64,000 bases of DNA from Stenocarpella maydis (GCA_002270565.1 NQMI01000026.1:186001-250000), one strand, 5' to 3'; shown: positions 22,719-35,278, numbered from the stretch's first letter. Notes: generated from the letters alone by a model not told the origin. Numbers and translations are program-made.

Positions 22719-25083
22719 TCATATAGACGTTCCTGTTTGCTTCTTCAGTAACCTCGGGCTAGTGTTCGCGCCTGCCGCTGGCTGCAATCCCGGCCCAGCG
22801 TTGGAAGCCTGCGAACTCAGGCGGGCTCCCGCGCCAGACGATCCTGGAACCACTGGTGGTACCAAGCCCTGGTTGCGTCTCCTGTACGCGCGCTTCTTTC
22901 TGACGGGCGGCTGTTGTTCACTGGCCTGAGGCGTGTGATCCATCTGCACACCATGGGTCCTGCTGTGGTGAAATCGCATCGCGCTGAGCCACGCTTCGTC
23001 ATTGCGGACGCGGTCTGGAAGATTCTCTTCCCATTCGTCAGGGCCCCCCTTCAGCCTCTGCTCTCTCATCCGTTGTGCTGCTTTTCCGAAGTTGGCTTTA
23101 CGTCCTCCGCGAGCCTTGATTTCTTCCTCCTTCTTCTGGTACCATTCATCCGAGCGGGGTCGTGTCCAGTGTGTCCGGGGGTCTATATGTCCGTAAAAGA
23201 CGTCCCCACGCTTCGGGGGTTCATGCTGTGCCGTTGCCACAACTCCTGGCGGTGGCTGAGAAGATCCCTCCTGACCATAAATGAAACTGTCTAAAACCGA
23301 AATATCGTGGCTCTCTGTTAGACGCTGTCGCTGCTTCTCAAGCGGTGGAGGCCGTATTACCGGCCTCAGCCCTCCGTAGGCCGATTTAGCAATCTTTTGG
23401 TGCTTTTTCGCCTTTAGGAGGGCCGGCCCGCGGCTTTGTTTCTCAGGGGCGGTACTATTGCGCGCGCTCGGTGAGCGCCAGTCGGTGTGGCTAAGTATGG
23501 TTGGCTCCGGGAACGAACCTCCTAGTCCAGCCTTTCGCGTGTCGTTGCTGCTTGCATTTCTAGCGGGCGTTGCGGCGGGTCCAAAGTTGAAATTTACCTC
23601 ACTGTTTGGTGGTTGAGAGAAATTCGTGTCGAGGCGAGGTGCTTGAGCTGCTCCTCTCCCTTTGTCCTTGTCTGAACACCAGAGACCGTTGCTTCCATTT
23701 GGCAAGAGCGAACCAAAATTACGAGGGGGCGGATTGCCGTATGGCGGACCTCGTTCCTTGGATGGCAAGTCAAAGTTCCGCTGGGAGACTCTTGGGCCAA
23801 ATTCGTCATTTCCTGGTGATGTCATGCGCTGACGCTTCCGTGAGGGAGTTTCAGGCGGCTCTGGGTGTATCTGTCGCAAGAGAGATGACTTTGGCGAGAG
23901 GTGAGAGCCATTGCTAACAACCCGATTCAATGTAGACTGGGTGCTACCATTGAGCCTGATGCCGTTCGGTTTGGAAGCCGTCAGCAAGAAGGCTGGCTTA
24001 GCTGCAATGGACTTCCTCGCGGTCACCTTAGCATCCAATTGCTTCCGGCTCTGTGCTGGCCCCTCCGGGAGACGCCCATTCGGTTGCACTGCAACTGGCA
24101 CATGCTGCCTGTCGATGCTTTTGGGCAGCTTTGGGGAGACGGGCTGCATGTGAAAGAAACATGCAGGATAACCACTGGCGGCAACTTCCTGGCAACCTGG
24201 AGCGGTACACCTTGGTCTTGTCACCGGAGAGCTTTCGTCGGCGGTAGGCAGGAACGGGTTGCCTGAGGCGCCCGAGAGCCCAAACATTTTGTCGGTCGGT
24301 CTGACAAGAGGGAGGTGTACGGCACTATCTGGTGTTTCTAAGGAACTCCTTGCCGGAATCCCAATCCCATCGTTCCTGATGAGACACCGCGCACAGGTGA
24401 AACTGAGAGGCCTGTTAGCACTTGTTTGCCATTTGGTGAGGTGTGGCTTGGTCTGCTGTATAGTGAGATTGGGACAGATATAGGGCCGGGGAGCCAAGGC
24501 AGGCAAGCGGGACTAACGTCACACACGACGTGGTGCGGAGCAGATGAGGTTGGGCGGCAGATGGGAAGCTAGCTAGTTGGCCATCTCGCCTAGGCGAGAC
24601 GACAGGACCGCGCACCCGAGCTGCTTTGCTCGTGGCACGTGCTGCTGGCGGAATGCTCGACGCAGGGATTTGAGGAGAGACATATGGCCCATGTGTCCGA
24701 ACTCTCCCGGCTTCCTCTTGATCCGTGTTACGTGGCAGGAGCTATGCAAATGATGGCTTGTTTTGCAGAGCACGCAGCTTGAACTTGGTGGCGACGGCAA
24801 AGTGATGAGGGGTATGCTCATTTTGGCGCCGAAGCAGAGACACGAGGGTCGAAACCCACGGGTGCGCTCTTGGCCGAAAGGGTGAATCAGGGTTGAATAC
24901 CTACTCTAAAGGGTCCTGCGGGATGATACAAAGGCACGCAAGATGATGGTGTCGCATGCACGCAATGCATGCGACGGTCGGCTTGTCGACGTGCTCAGGA
25001 CCGCCGCCAGGACCTCCGCAGATGGTGCATATGATGAATCGAGGCGGCGCGGTCGGCTTGGTGAGGACGCGACGGCTAGCCAT
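22719..25083 (-). CDS. PHD-finger nuclear protein, two exons, 620 aa
   Basis: Probably a chromatin-associated protein, because PHD fingers read histone tails. The finger is split by a 502-nt intron (24904-24403; donor GTAGGT, acceptor CTCTCAG). Exon 1 (25083-24905) gives C19, C22, C39, C42, H47 and C50. Exon 2 (24402-22719) supplies C63 and C66 in DFTCARC, with phenylalanine where PHD fingers usually have tryptophan. Together the spacing is an exact C4-H-C3 pattern, which is the main evidence for the join. A second possible metal site, C-x4-C-x10-C-x2-H, sits at residues 125-144. The middle is disordered. Near the C terminus a basic helical block (SDEWYQKKEEEIKARGGRK, then FGKAAQRMREQ) and a KKRAYRRRN cluster look conserved and could be a nuclear signal or DNA-contact region. 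I do not recognise the full-length family. Confidence 0.75.
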
Positions 25084-25745
25084 AATGTCGATTAGCGGAA
25101 GAAGCCATGGAACAATGTTGGGACAGAAGGGGGGCGCTAGCTGAGGCAGGCAGGTGTCTCAGATCTTTTCAGTCTTGAAGCAGTCGTCAACCTGAGTGCG
25201 GCGACGGCTTCGTCGGGTTGCTCCAGGGGGTGATGAGGTTGAGATGGGTGGTTGAGTGAGTAGGTGGCGAGGCGGATTGTTTACGCGCAGCCTTTGGCCC
25301 GGCCTCATGGGAGCGGTGGAAGGCTGGGCTCCGATAAGCGGTATAGTGTATTTGATGTCTATCCAGCCTGACAACAACAGAGCAGGCAGGGTATCCGGGG
25401 CTCTGCAAGGATGACGACCATGAGCTCGGGCAGCCAGGCAGACTCTGCACAGGCGAGACGAGGACAAGGTGAGGTGATGGATAGGATATAATCTTTTTGT
25501 TGGAAGGGGGCAGGGCTGAAGCAACCCGACGGAACCAGAAGAGCATAGCAGTCGGACCTTTTACCATTGCACATCATTGACAAGGCCTGCGGGGCTCTGA
25601 CACAGCGATGGGAAGTAACAAAGTGCGTAGACTCTAGGAGAGGCTCAGGACATACCGTATTATATTTGTTTATATGTACGGCTGGGGTGATGAGGAGGAG
25701 AGGGGAGACGATGCGGATGCGAGGGGGGTGGATGAATAGGAAGGA

Positions 25746-25785
25746 CTACTAGTAGTAGTAGAAGTAGAAGTAGTAGTAGTAGTAA
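25746..25785. repeat. TAG/AAG trinucleotide microsatellite
   Basis: Repeated TAG units with AAG interruptions span about 40 bp in the intergenic region. Confidence 0.8.
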
Positions 25786-26589
25786 GTTTTTAGTATGGTT
25801 GGTTGTTTGGTTGTTGTATGCCAATTTATGTATGCAGGTTTGCAGGTGTGCGCGACAAGTTGAATGGTGAGCAGCCCCGACTCTCGAGTCAGCAAGTGCT
25901 CGAGTCGGCCAAGTCAATCTGTTGGGGGGGGGGGCCGGAGGATAGGAACTAGGTAGTAATATAACCCCAAGAGAGAGTGTCCAGAGCCGAACGGGAGGCA
26001 AGCCAAGGCAAAACGCGACGTGTGCGGATCAAAGCATGAATGGACAATATGCAGGCGCCTCGACGATCTCGTCCTCAAGCACAGCCAGCCCAAGGCGGAA
26101 AATGTCGGCACGAACGGCTGAGAAGCCTACAGCGCTGCTGTGAGCTTTCAGGGCTCAGGCCTGGGTTAATCCTGGCCTTGCGGCCGGCGTCGTATATGTG
26201 AAGGCAAATGCGAGGGCAGAAACCGGGTGAAGAGCGAGAGAGGACGTGAATGAATGAATGAATGTTTGAGGAAGCCAAACCCAATGCTTGCCGATTAAAT
26301 TGTCAGCCCTGCTGCTCGCGCCAGGCCAAGGTGGGCCAGGCCCATGGGCATTTCTTCATTTCTTGGGGCACTCTTTGCACTCTGGCATTGACCAGCACTC
26401 GCGACTAGCCTTCTGCCCCTCACCACCGCCTAATGCCCTGCCCCATTTTGGACTAGCGCGGGGGAGCCGTCGCGCCAATGTCCTCTACTGTATAATCTAC
26501 TAAACCCTGAGCTCTTGGGCTCTGGTGCGTCACGTCTCCGAGAGGTGCCAGTCTGATTCCTCAAGTTTGCTCCTGTGTCCTCTCCCCGA

Positions 26590-26637
26590 CCACGACTTCT
26601 TCACGCCACGACTTCATACCGCCACGACTTCATACCG
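26590..26637. repeat. three tandem 16-bp repeats upstream of the SCY1-like gene
   Basis: Three head-to-tail copies of CCACGACTTCATACCG occupy 26590-26605, 26606-26621 and 26622-26637. The first is diverged (CTTCACG end) and the other two are identical. They end 89 bp before the start codon, so they fall in the promoter or 5' UTR and could be a regulatory tandem site. Confidence 0.8.
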
Positions 26638-26726
26638 CCCACGGATTTCCCGCCCGCATATCCCTCTTCTTCGTCTTCTATGGGTAGTCGGCCGTCGCAC
26701 CTTTTCAAGCAGGGTGCTCTGCCGCC

Positions 26727-29403
26727 ATGGATTTCCTAAAGTCCGCTGTCGCATCTGCAATCGCAAAGGGCCCTGCATTCCCCTACTCGTTCGGCGACAT
26801 CGTCGACGTCGACCAGTCCATATGGACCCTTCATAATGGCACCAGACGTGTACGCACCCAAGTTAGACAACCTTAGCACCGCGCGAACCCGCACCTGACT
26901 GGCACCGCAGGAGGACGGTTCGAACTGCAGCATCTTCTCTTTCGACATCACCGCAAACAGGTCTCGACTACCCCTCGCAAAGAATGCCCTGAAGAAGCTG
27001 CGCACCTTGCGCCACCCCGGTGTGATCAAGGTCCTGGACACGGTCGAGGTACATCTTCACGCCGCCTATCCATGGGAGAATTACAGCTGATCGGACGCCT
27101 GTTAGACCGATACCTACATCTATATTGCCACCGAGCGCTTGGTGCCTTTGCGATGGCATGTCAGACGGAAGAGCCTCAGCCCCGAGACGACAAAGTGGGG
27201 CATATACAGCGTCGCCGTAAGGAAACTCGAGCCCCTGCTACTTTACAACAGGCACAAGAGCTGACGTCTTGCCAGCGCACCCTCAAATTCATCAACGATG
27301 AAGCCTCCTCGATCCACGGCAACATGAGGGTCGGGTCCATATACACCTCGGAGAGCGGGGAGTGGAAGATCGGCGGTTTCGAGGTCTTGAGTAATGTCAA
27401 GGACGATGATGCCATTATATATGTATGCATGTTCATGGACCATGAGCTATCTCACATGCCGCCAAAGCTGACCATTATGGCGGTTAGACCTATGGAAGCA
27501 TGGTACCCGACTCGGCGAGGTACGCGCCTCCAGAGCTACAGTCAGGCTGGGACGTCATTAAAAAGGCCCCTCACTCCGCCGTCGATTCCTTCAACCTGGG
27601 CACGCTGATTTTCGAGGCCTTCAATGGTGACTATGCCGGTGGGAGCCAAGCTGGTCAAACCAAGAATATACCTCCCAGCATGCATGCGAGCTACAAGCGA
27701 CTCCTGAGCAATAACCCCAAGTCTAGGCTCAGCGTCGGCCACTTCATCGAGCAGGGCCATCGTCGAGGATCATTCTTTGACACGCCTCTGATCAAGTTGA
27801 CTGACGGAGTAGATAACCTGGGCGTGAAGACTTCGGAAGAACGGGAGGAGTTTCTCGAGTACGTTTTCTGATTCTGAATAGTCAGGGGTGCCGTCTATTG
27901 ACACTTTATAGCGACCTTGAACACCTTACAGACGACTTCCCCGAAGACTTCTTCAAGATGAAGGTCCTCCCGGAGCTGCTCAAATCCGTTGAGTTTGGCG
28001 GCGGGGGTCCCAAAGCCTTTAGTGTCGTCATGAAAATCGCGACCAAACTGTCGAATGACGACTTCGACTCAAAGATTACACCTGTAGTGATAAGGCTTTT
28101 CCAGAACCCCGACAGAGCTATTCGAGTGTCTTTGCTTGACAACCTGCCTCTGATGATCGATAGACTATCGCAAAAGATAGTGAACGACAAGATATTCCCA
28201 AATCTCGTGTCTGGGTTCACGGATCTGGCACCAGTGGTCAGAGAACAAACATTGAAATCTGTTCTCACCATTATCGGCAAGCTCTCTGATCGTACTATAA
28301 ACGGAGAGTTGCTTAAATGTCTTGCCAAGACTGCAAATGACGAGCAGCCTGGTATCCGCACAAACACGACTATCTGTTTGGGCAAGATTGCGAAGAATCT
28401 GGGCACTTCCTCTAGAAGCAAGGTTTTGATCGCAGCCTTTACTCGCTCTCTTAGAGACCCTTTTGTCCACGGAAGGAATGCTGCGCTCATGGCGCTTTCT
28501 GTTACTGGGGACTGTTTCTCTGACGAGGATGTCGCGCTGAAAATTCTTCCTGCAATTTGCCCTTCCTTAATTGACAAGGAGAAGATTGTCCGGGACCAGG
28601 CAACCAAGACGATGGACATCTACATTCAGAAGATAAAGAAGGCTGCCGAGAACATGCCCGACACTGCTCTTGCCCCCCAGCAGACGGGGGAGAATGCTGG
28701 AGCACCACGAATGGGCACTCCGCAACCCACCGAGTCTGCTACAGCCTCGTGGGCCGGTTGGGCCATCTCGTCCTTCACCAACAAGATCTCGTCCGCAGCA
28801 GGTGAAATCCAGCCGACGGCGTCAAATGGATCGGCCCCAGTTGCAGAGGCGAAGCGTCCTGGGCTGGTAACCACCTCATCGGCATCAACATTACACCGCC
28901 AAGCCATGAAACCCCCCCAGCCGGCCTCCCCAGCACTTGCAAGAGCTCCCTCCAGCAGCTCCGGCGCCGATGCATTCTTTGCCGAAGTGGATCCGGCGGA
29001 GGATGATGGGGATGCATGGGGTGACATGGGTGACATGGATGACAACAACGACTTCATTGACGATGGCACAATGGCTGCAAACGACTCCATGGCCTCATCG
29101 GCTAGCTTGCCTGTGGCAAAGAAAGAACCAACACGGAACATCAGCGGCAGCGGCAGCGCAAAACCGTTTGGCGATGATGAGGAGCCGGATTTTGCTGGGT
29201 GGCTAGCCGCACAGCAGAAATCCAAAGTTGGTGGCAAGCCATTGCCAAAGGGGCTCACCAAAGCAAACCCTGGAAATGGGAAGGCAACAACAGCTAAGAA
29301 GCCTGTTTCCAAACCTACTGCGAAGACGGCGCCGGCGAAGAAGATTGATTTGAAGCCGAAACAGGCAGATGACGAGGAGGACGGGTGGGGAGATGGCTGG
29401 TAA
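26727..29403 (+). CDS. SCY1-like protein kinase-like (SCYL1/Cex1 family) pseudokinase, six exons, 793 aa
   Basis: Family members act in COPI-dependent Golgi traffic and, in yeast (Cex1), in tRNA export at the nuclear pore. Exons are 26727-26849, 26911-27048, 27106-27216, 27276-27422, 27488-27858 and 27912-29403; every join keeps frame and introns are 53-65 nt. The N terminus is a kinase fold that looks inactive: the HRD catalytic loop reads SIHGNM and the DFG motif reads GGFE. From about residue 300 it continues into HEAT-type helical repeats (ALMALSVTGDCFSDEDVALK and similar). The tail is disordered, lysine-rich and ends in an acidic DDEEDGWGDGW motif, as in other family members, where the tail contacts trafficking partners. 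The ATG at 26727 sits in the good context GCCGCCATGG. Confidence 0.95.
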
Positions 29404-29891
29404 ATTACTAAAGGGTAATCTAATGTGCGGATAAAGGTAATGTATATTCGTTGGGTTTGTGTAGAAGTGGGCTAGCGTTTTCTTCGACGTATATAAACAC
29501 AGTAAGGAGTTTAGGGATGCTGGTTTAGGGGTGCGCATTAGTTTTGGACTAGCTGTACTGTGCAGTAAATAGGATGAATGCAAATAGCGCCGTTCACAAC
29601 GTAGTATAAGGGAGGAAGTGAATTTGCGCACACTCTCACGGATACGGCCCGAGAACAAGGAAGATCCCTTTGGCCTAATATTCCCATTACCAACGCCGTC
29701 CTAATCCTCCCAATGCGATGATTCAACAACCCGAGCATTCGCTTACGGCATCGCACCCAGTCTCGAAGAAAGAACTGTGGATCGTCAGAAGTCCCCTGCG
29801 CGATGCCCCTGCTTCAACGTGGCTATTGGATAAAGTGCATTTCCTTCCCCACGACGCACTGAAACAGTGCACCCTACTCCATCAGCCGGCC
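29404..29891. terminator. convergent 3' region between the SCY1-like and LST8 genes
   Basis: About 490 bp of AT-richer sequence separates two convergent stop codons. It should contain both polyadenylation regions. I see no gene. Confidence 0.5.
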
Positions 29892-31121
29892 CTACCTAGC
29901 CTCGGAGTAATCATTGAGGGCCACACAGACGGCACCCCGGTGGTGTCCGTTATACTGCCGGATGATCTGCTGGCTGTGGAGCTCCCAGAGGCGGGCGTAG
30001 TGGTCCGAGCACGCGGTGACGAGGTAGGCCGAGTCGGCGCTGAAGGCGCAGTCCCAGACCCAGCGCTGGTGGCCCGTCAGGGTGGCCTCGAGGGGGAAGG
30101 GATGGGTCTGGTCGGTCACGGGGTCCCTTTTGGCGGCCTCGTCGATGTCGACCTCCCAGATCTTTGCGGTGTGGTCGGCCGAGCAAGTCGCCAGCTTCTT
30201 GACGTCCGGGGACAGCAGGATGCGCGTGATGTACTCCTTGTGCGCCGAGAACTGCGTGATGGGCTGCAGGTCGGTGCGGTCGAAGGTCTGGATCAGAGAC
30301 CAGACGAAGACGTTGCCCTGTTGAAGGGGGCGGGGGGGTTGTGCCCGAGGTTAGCAAGAAGTGGACGAGTTGTGAGGGATGGGATTTCGGCGGAAGGATG
30401 GCGCCGTACATTGTTGTTGGCGGCACACAGCAGGGTGCCGTCCGTTGCGACTGTGACGCTCGAGACGGAGACGTCCTCCTCAGGGATCAGCTGGTGCGAG
30501 CAGCTGTTCTCGGCCAGGTCCCAGACCCTGACGCTGCCGGACCTGTCGCAGCTGATGATCTCGCCCTGGTTGGGGTGTATGACGACGTCGTTTGCGGGGC
30601 TGCCGTGGTTGTAGCTGCGCTGGATGGTGCCGCTGCGCGTCTCCCAGATCTTGACGGTGCCGTCCTCGGAGCTCGTTACCATCCACTTGCCCTCGCAGTG
30701 GAAGGCGACTCCGGTGATGTTGCCCGTGTGGCCCTCAAAGGTGAGCAGCGGGTTCGGGTTGGTCGACTTGATGTCGAAGAGCTTGACTGTATGGTGGCCC
30801 GCGGCGGCGAGGAAACGCTTATCGGGCGAGATGCATAGGCGGTTGACCTGCGAGTCCGGGTGCTGGATCGTGCGGGAGCAGATGCCCGAGAGGGCCTCCC
30901 AAAACCTGGGAGAGGTCAGCCACAGATGTCCCACAGCCAACAGCGCGGAGCCGGATGGGGGGAGGCGCGAGGTGGGCGGCGGCTTACCGTATCGTGTGGT
31001 CGTAGCCAGCTGCGAAGACAGGATGAGGTTAACCCAGTGATCGCACCATTGAGATGGGAAGAGGGCAAACGGCCCAGTCGTGGGCTACACGTTGCTTACC
31101 GGTGCAGAGAATGACTGACAT
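29892..31121 (-). CDS. lst8: LST8 (TOR complex subunit), WD40 protein, four exons, 321 aa
   Basis: LST8 binds the TOR kinase domain and is a core subunit of TORC1 and TORC2. Two tiny 5' exons (31121-31100 and 31009-30988) encode MSVILCTAGYDHTIR and splice to exon 3 (30905-30410) and exon 4 (30317-29892). The N terminus MSVILCTAGYDHTI, then FWEALSGICSRTIQH, is characteristic of the family. WD40 blades are visible throughout: HTVKLFDI, GNITGVAFHCEGKWMVTSSEDGTVKIWE, DRSGSVRVWDL, SADHTAKIWEV and SDHYARLWEL. Length matches fungal LST8. Joins use GTAAGC, GTAAGC and GTACGG donors. The gene is convergent with the SCY1-like gene. I am very sure of the identity; the two 22-nt exons are supported by frame and family match only. 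Confidence 0.95.
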
Positions 31122-34104
31122 GTTGTCTCAAGGACACTGTCTGTCCATCATGGGCTCGAGACAACCTCGGCGATGCGACTTAAATGGACCTGCAGCTGCT
31201 TGTCGGAGCTTCAGGTCCGTGGTGGGGCAGCCGTAGTAGTCGTTGGTGAGGCTCTCAGCATTGAAACCCCAGGTCGGGGCTGGTGGAGATAGATTAGTGA
31301 CGTTTATTTTAGTGGGGGGGCGGCTGTTCCACTGCTGGGGCCACACTCCAAATGGAACCAGCTTCGATAGCACTAGCAACAATCTTGAAAGCCTGAATGT
31401 ACTTTTGTTTTTTTAAACCCTCTGGTTGAATCTTACTTGAATGAGCTGACCGTCATACTTTTGATATTCTTCATTCCTCTCAACCCTATTGAATCACTGC
31501 AATCCCAGGTCAAGGTCATCTTTCAAACCAATAAATAGACTACTAGAAGATTGGGTAATTAGCCCTTCAATCACAAACTTACCTCAGAACATGGTCCAAA
31601 CAGTCACTGGCAGTATAAGGCCATCCCGACAGGCAATTTGTTGTGTGTATGGTTTGTACACAGTTTAAATGTTGGTACTGGCCTCAGCATGCCTGGAACC
31701 AAATCACCAATGGAAATAGTCGATCCTGAAGACTCATCTCTTCTACCTAGGTATCCAACTCTACTAGTTATTCTTTGTCACAAGATGTCAACCAAGTCAC
31801 TGCCTCCATTTATCACGACAGGGACCCATCTTCAAGCATTTACAAGTCCTGGCACTCAACCCAGGGCAAGCTGACGACCGCCCGGTGCTAATTTCAGGGG
31901 AAAAACTTGGGGGTTAAGCAATTGCCTATATTTTGTCTCTAACTATAGCCAATATCAAGGGAGCATGTTTGAAATACGCCTTGCCATACGAAGACATACT
32001 GAATTGCGCTTGCTGACCTGATTCGACTAATCTTAAAGACGTTTTCTGTGAGCCTACATTGACTAAAATGCCTAGATGCTGTGTTGCGTGTTTTCGCAAC
32101 AAAGCTGGCAAGGCTGTAGCGCTGTTTCACAAACCACAACTCTTCGCAACAGCACTGCCACACAGTGGCTAACTTTCAAATTTAGCCGCTTCTAGCAGCT
32201 CTTTACAATTGTACTAACCATTCAGTCATGCCAAGTGAATTATGCAGTCTCTTTCAACCTTCTCCCCCGACTTATCACAAATTCTTATGGCAGGCTTCAT
32301 ACTCTATGCTCAATCTGATATGACCCCTTTGCAATTAAATGAAATTCGCGCAGACCTGATACTGATCTGTTAAGTAATTGGGTATTACCAACCGTGAAAA
32401 ACAGAGGGCACACCAGTACACCACACATGCCACGACTACAGTCGGAGCTAGACTCAGAGCATAAGGCCTGGGCCCAATTTACACACTTTGAGACGTAAGC
32501 CTGATTTAGATGTCAAGACCTAGGTATGTCATTTAAGTACTTGCTTTTTGGGTTGAGTGGGGGTTTTGAACGTGTGGTATGACCATGGGGTGTGTTGATG
32601 GCTGAGTCGCGGATATATGAATTTCTACTTGGTTCAGTGATAGAGATATAGCAGTGAACTCTTCAGATTCGCAGGCGTAAATATGAACTTTCTGAAGCAG
32701 AGGCGCTCATTAAGGCCATGACCAAAAAAAGGGGGAAGGCTCGCTCAGACCCATCGTCGCTCCGGATTCCGCCACACTTTCTCTCACAAACTCAGACTTT
32801 TTAAAAAGCCTCTAATAAATCTAAATAAGATATTAAAACCCCTAAACCCCTTCAATATAAATGATAATTTAAATAAATTTTATTAGTTAATAAGAATATC
32901 TTTTTAATAAATTAATATAGGGTTTTTATTTTCTTTAAAACTTTTTTAATGTAAATAATATATTATTATAAGTGTGTGTGCGTGAGTGATTGGGGCCCTA
33001 CTGGCTGCTTAGTTATCCAGTAAGGCCCACTCGCCCACACCCTCTAGGACTTAAGCCTTCTTCCTCGAACCCCTCCTGTCACGCGCGCTAGCTGCTGCAC
33101 TATAGCTATGGCTGTGTCCCTACCAAAAGGTACAGAATTCCAGAACGGTCTTCTGGAATCTAGGCAGTCTATATAGCAGACCCCCCCCCCCCGGGCCCCT
33201 CAGGCCCCTCTGGTCAGGGCTATCACACCTCCAAACCTTCCCCCTTACATAGAAGGTAGCGCCGACTTAACCTTAATTGACGTATTGAGGACAGCTGCCT
33301 TGTCTCTGTATCCCCTCTCATGACAAGCACGACACCATGCAGGTCTCTGCACAGGTCTGAATAACAATGTACATTGCTTTGTGTATCCACCACCGATACG
33401 CCCATTTGAAGTGCCAGGTGACCTACAATATAACTGGAGGTCTCCGCCAGTGAGTCTTCAGTACAATATATTAAATGGGCCCACAGTCGGCACGTTGGTG
33501 GTAAAGCAGTAATGACCGGTTATGCAAACCAGTAGCTGCGTTGTTTAAATACCCTCGTAGCTCATTGGTTGTGCAAAACTAAGAATCAAGCCTTTCTCAC
33601 AAGAGTCCTTGAGGAATAGCAACCAGAAGTGGCCTAATGTCCGTAACACCTACCAAACTCCACTTTAGCAAAATGGAATTAGCAAGAGGCTGGCTCAAAA
33701 CTACCATTCCGGCCGCTCCCTAGGCGGGACCTCGAAGCGAGGGCTTTCGAAGTACTGTGGCGCCAGTTGAAAACATCTCCCCGACGCAAAAGAGAAATAC
33801 GGATGTCACATCACGCCGGGTCGTAAACAACAATAAGCAAAGCGACGTCAGCCCGGCACTCTGTCCCACGGTGCCCTCTTCCTCCCCCCTCTCCAGGAGG
33901 AATCCCTTGCCCCGGTTCCAGTCCTCTATCCTCGACGCGAAGCTGTGTGATGCTCCCCTGAGGGCCTCGTAGATGGGCTGCTGCCGGACGTGGGTTTTCT
34001 GGGATAGCTTTTACTCGAAGATGTGGTGACGGTTCCGAGTTGCGCACACCCGTTGGGGCACCTGACCCACTGCGATTCCACGAATCAACCACCGCTCGTC
34101 TTTG
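31122..34104. other. gene-poor transition into repeat-rich DNA
   Basis: GC content falls and no supported gene appears. A short AT-rich block (about 32,800-32,960) has the TA-rich look of RIP-mutated DNA. Next to it, a GC-richer fragment (about 32,980-33,240) carries a 9-bp inverted repeat (ATTCCAGAA and TTCTGGAAT, 33137-33159) and a C12 run at 33181-33192. It looks like a transposon fragment. Confidence 0.5.
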
Positions 34105-34453
34105 TCAAGTGGCCTGATAGGCATTCGGCTGCCCACTGCTTTCTCTCGGACTCCCGGTGAAGAAGCATCATGTCCGCAAGACGGCCCCGAGGGAGCCGGT
34201 GTGCCATATAGTTTCTGCTTACTTGTGTGCCACTCCCGTTGCAGGCAGGACATGGTCTGATGTATGGTCAGAATTTTCAAACGCAATTGGGATCGCGAAC
34301 CATGGCTTACTTTCCACCCAGCTTCCCATAAGTCCAAACGCTTCCGCAGCAGTTTGAGCATTCGACGGGATGGTTACCGCCGACACAACCACAGGTATAA
34401 TCTTCGGTGGACGGAAGCTTTGGGGTATTGTCAGCATAATATGCGTTGGCCAT
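34105..34453 (-). CDS. putative small Cys-rich peptide with CxxCxGxG-like motifs, spliced, about 60-70 aa
   Basis: I do not recognise a named family. From the ATG at 34453 the first exon (to 34311) encodes five cysteines in CGCVGGNHPVEC and CSNCCGSV. A good 54-nt intron (34310-34257: donor GTAAGC, branch-like CTGAC, acceptor CATCAG) leads in frame to KPCPACNGSGTQ. The two CxxCxG-type motifs about 20 residues apart resemble the zinc-binding repeats of the DnaJ central domain. After GTQ another GTAAGC donor follows. Splicing to the CAG near 34131 gives a short tail ending at 34105; reading through gives a stop at 34085. The frame also continues upstream of the ATG into a hydrophobic stretch (LLVVVLPSMANA) behind a CCACAG acceptor at 34492, so an extra 5' exon and a signal peptide are possible. 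Exon ends are uncertain. Confidence 0.5.
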
Positions 34454-35278
34454 GCTTGGTAGGACAACAACAAGAAGGTATTGATGGATGGCTGTGGAAA
34501 AGAGGTATGTAGAGGTAAAGAGACCCTATATGTAATCTATATGGTGATGATCTAATGGATGCGTTGGGGCCATTGCTTAATCATGGCCTTCAGAGGGATG
34601 CGAGGGCTTTTAAGTAACAACTTCGAGGGACATTTCCTCGCCATACAAGCCTGGCGAAGCCAGGCGGCTACTTGCTGATAACTACAGCAAGGTTTGATCG
34701 CAAAAGGAAACATCTCTTCCGTATCTGATTTAACGCCGCCTTCATTGTTCCTCGTCTAGCCTCCAAAGTCGTCATCAATGGCAGTTCCACACAGCTGCCC
34801 GCCGCACCTGGAGCCAGGTGACACCGTACACGGCTCGAGTGACCGCTGATCCGAGTCGGCCGACCTGGGGTTGAGACTGTAGCGCAGGTTAAAATAGAAG
34901 GAAACGATTGAACGAGGCGAGCATTGTGGAATAGGCGCCCCCCCCCTCCCCCGGCACGTTTTCCTTCCCTGTCAGACTATTCGCGTAGGGAGTGTGCCGT
35001 GACACGCACAATACGTAGGACGTGTCATGGGCGGGATAATAAATATAGGAGAAGAGCTACCACCAGTCATAGAAACGGCTGAATATTGAGGTGTAAGATG
35101 CTGGGATCGGATCTCGAGCACCACAACAAACACGATGATTAGTTAGAGCCCATTGATGCGACAGAGACACCCGATACCACTTCCGATGTGTCTCAGATGC
35201 CTTTTCGGACTCTAGCCTACCTGCGCCATGGCGGAGCCCCACGGGTTTCTTTTCTTCCTTTACACCGGAAGTGACCGT

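Larger units (their letters stand above)
25084..26726. promoter_or_regulatory. divergent promoter region between the PHD and SCY1-like genes
   Basis: No gene is recognisable in 1.6 kb. The region holds a TAG/AAG trinucleotide microsatellite, a G11 run near 25,924, a TGAA tetranucleotide repeat near 26,248-26,265 and a threefold 16-bp direct repeat just upstream of the SCY1-like gene. Confidence 0.55.

Noticed and set aside
24732..24777. Possible extra middle exon of the PHD gene with CVLCKTSHHLHSSC
   Set aside because: Direct joining of exons 1 and 2 already gives an exact PHD spacing (C-x2-C-x16-C-x2-C-x4-H-x2-C-x12-C-x2-C). Adding the segment breaks it and needs weaker splice sites.
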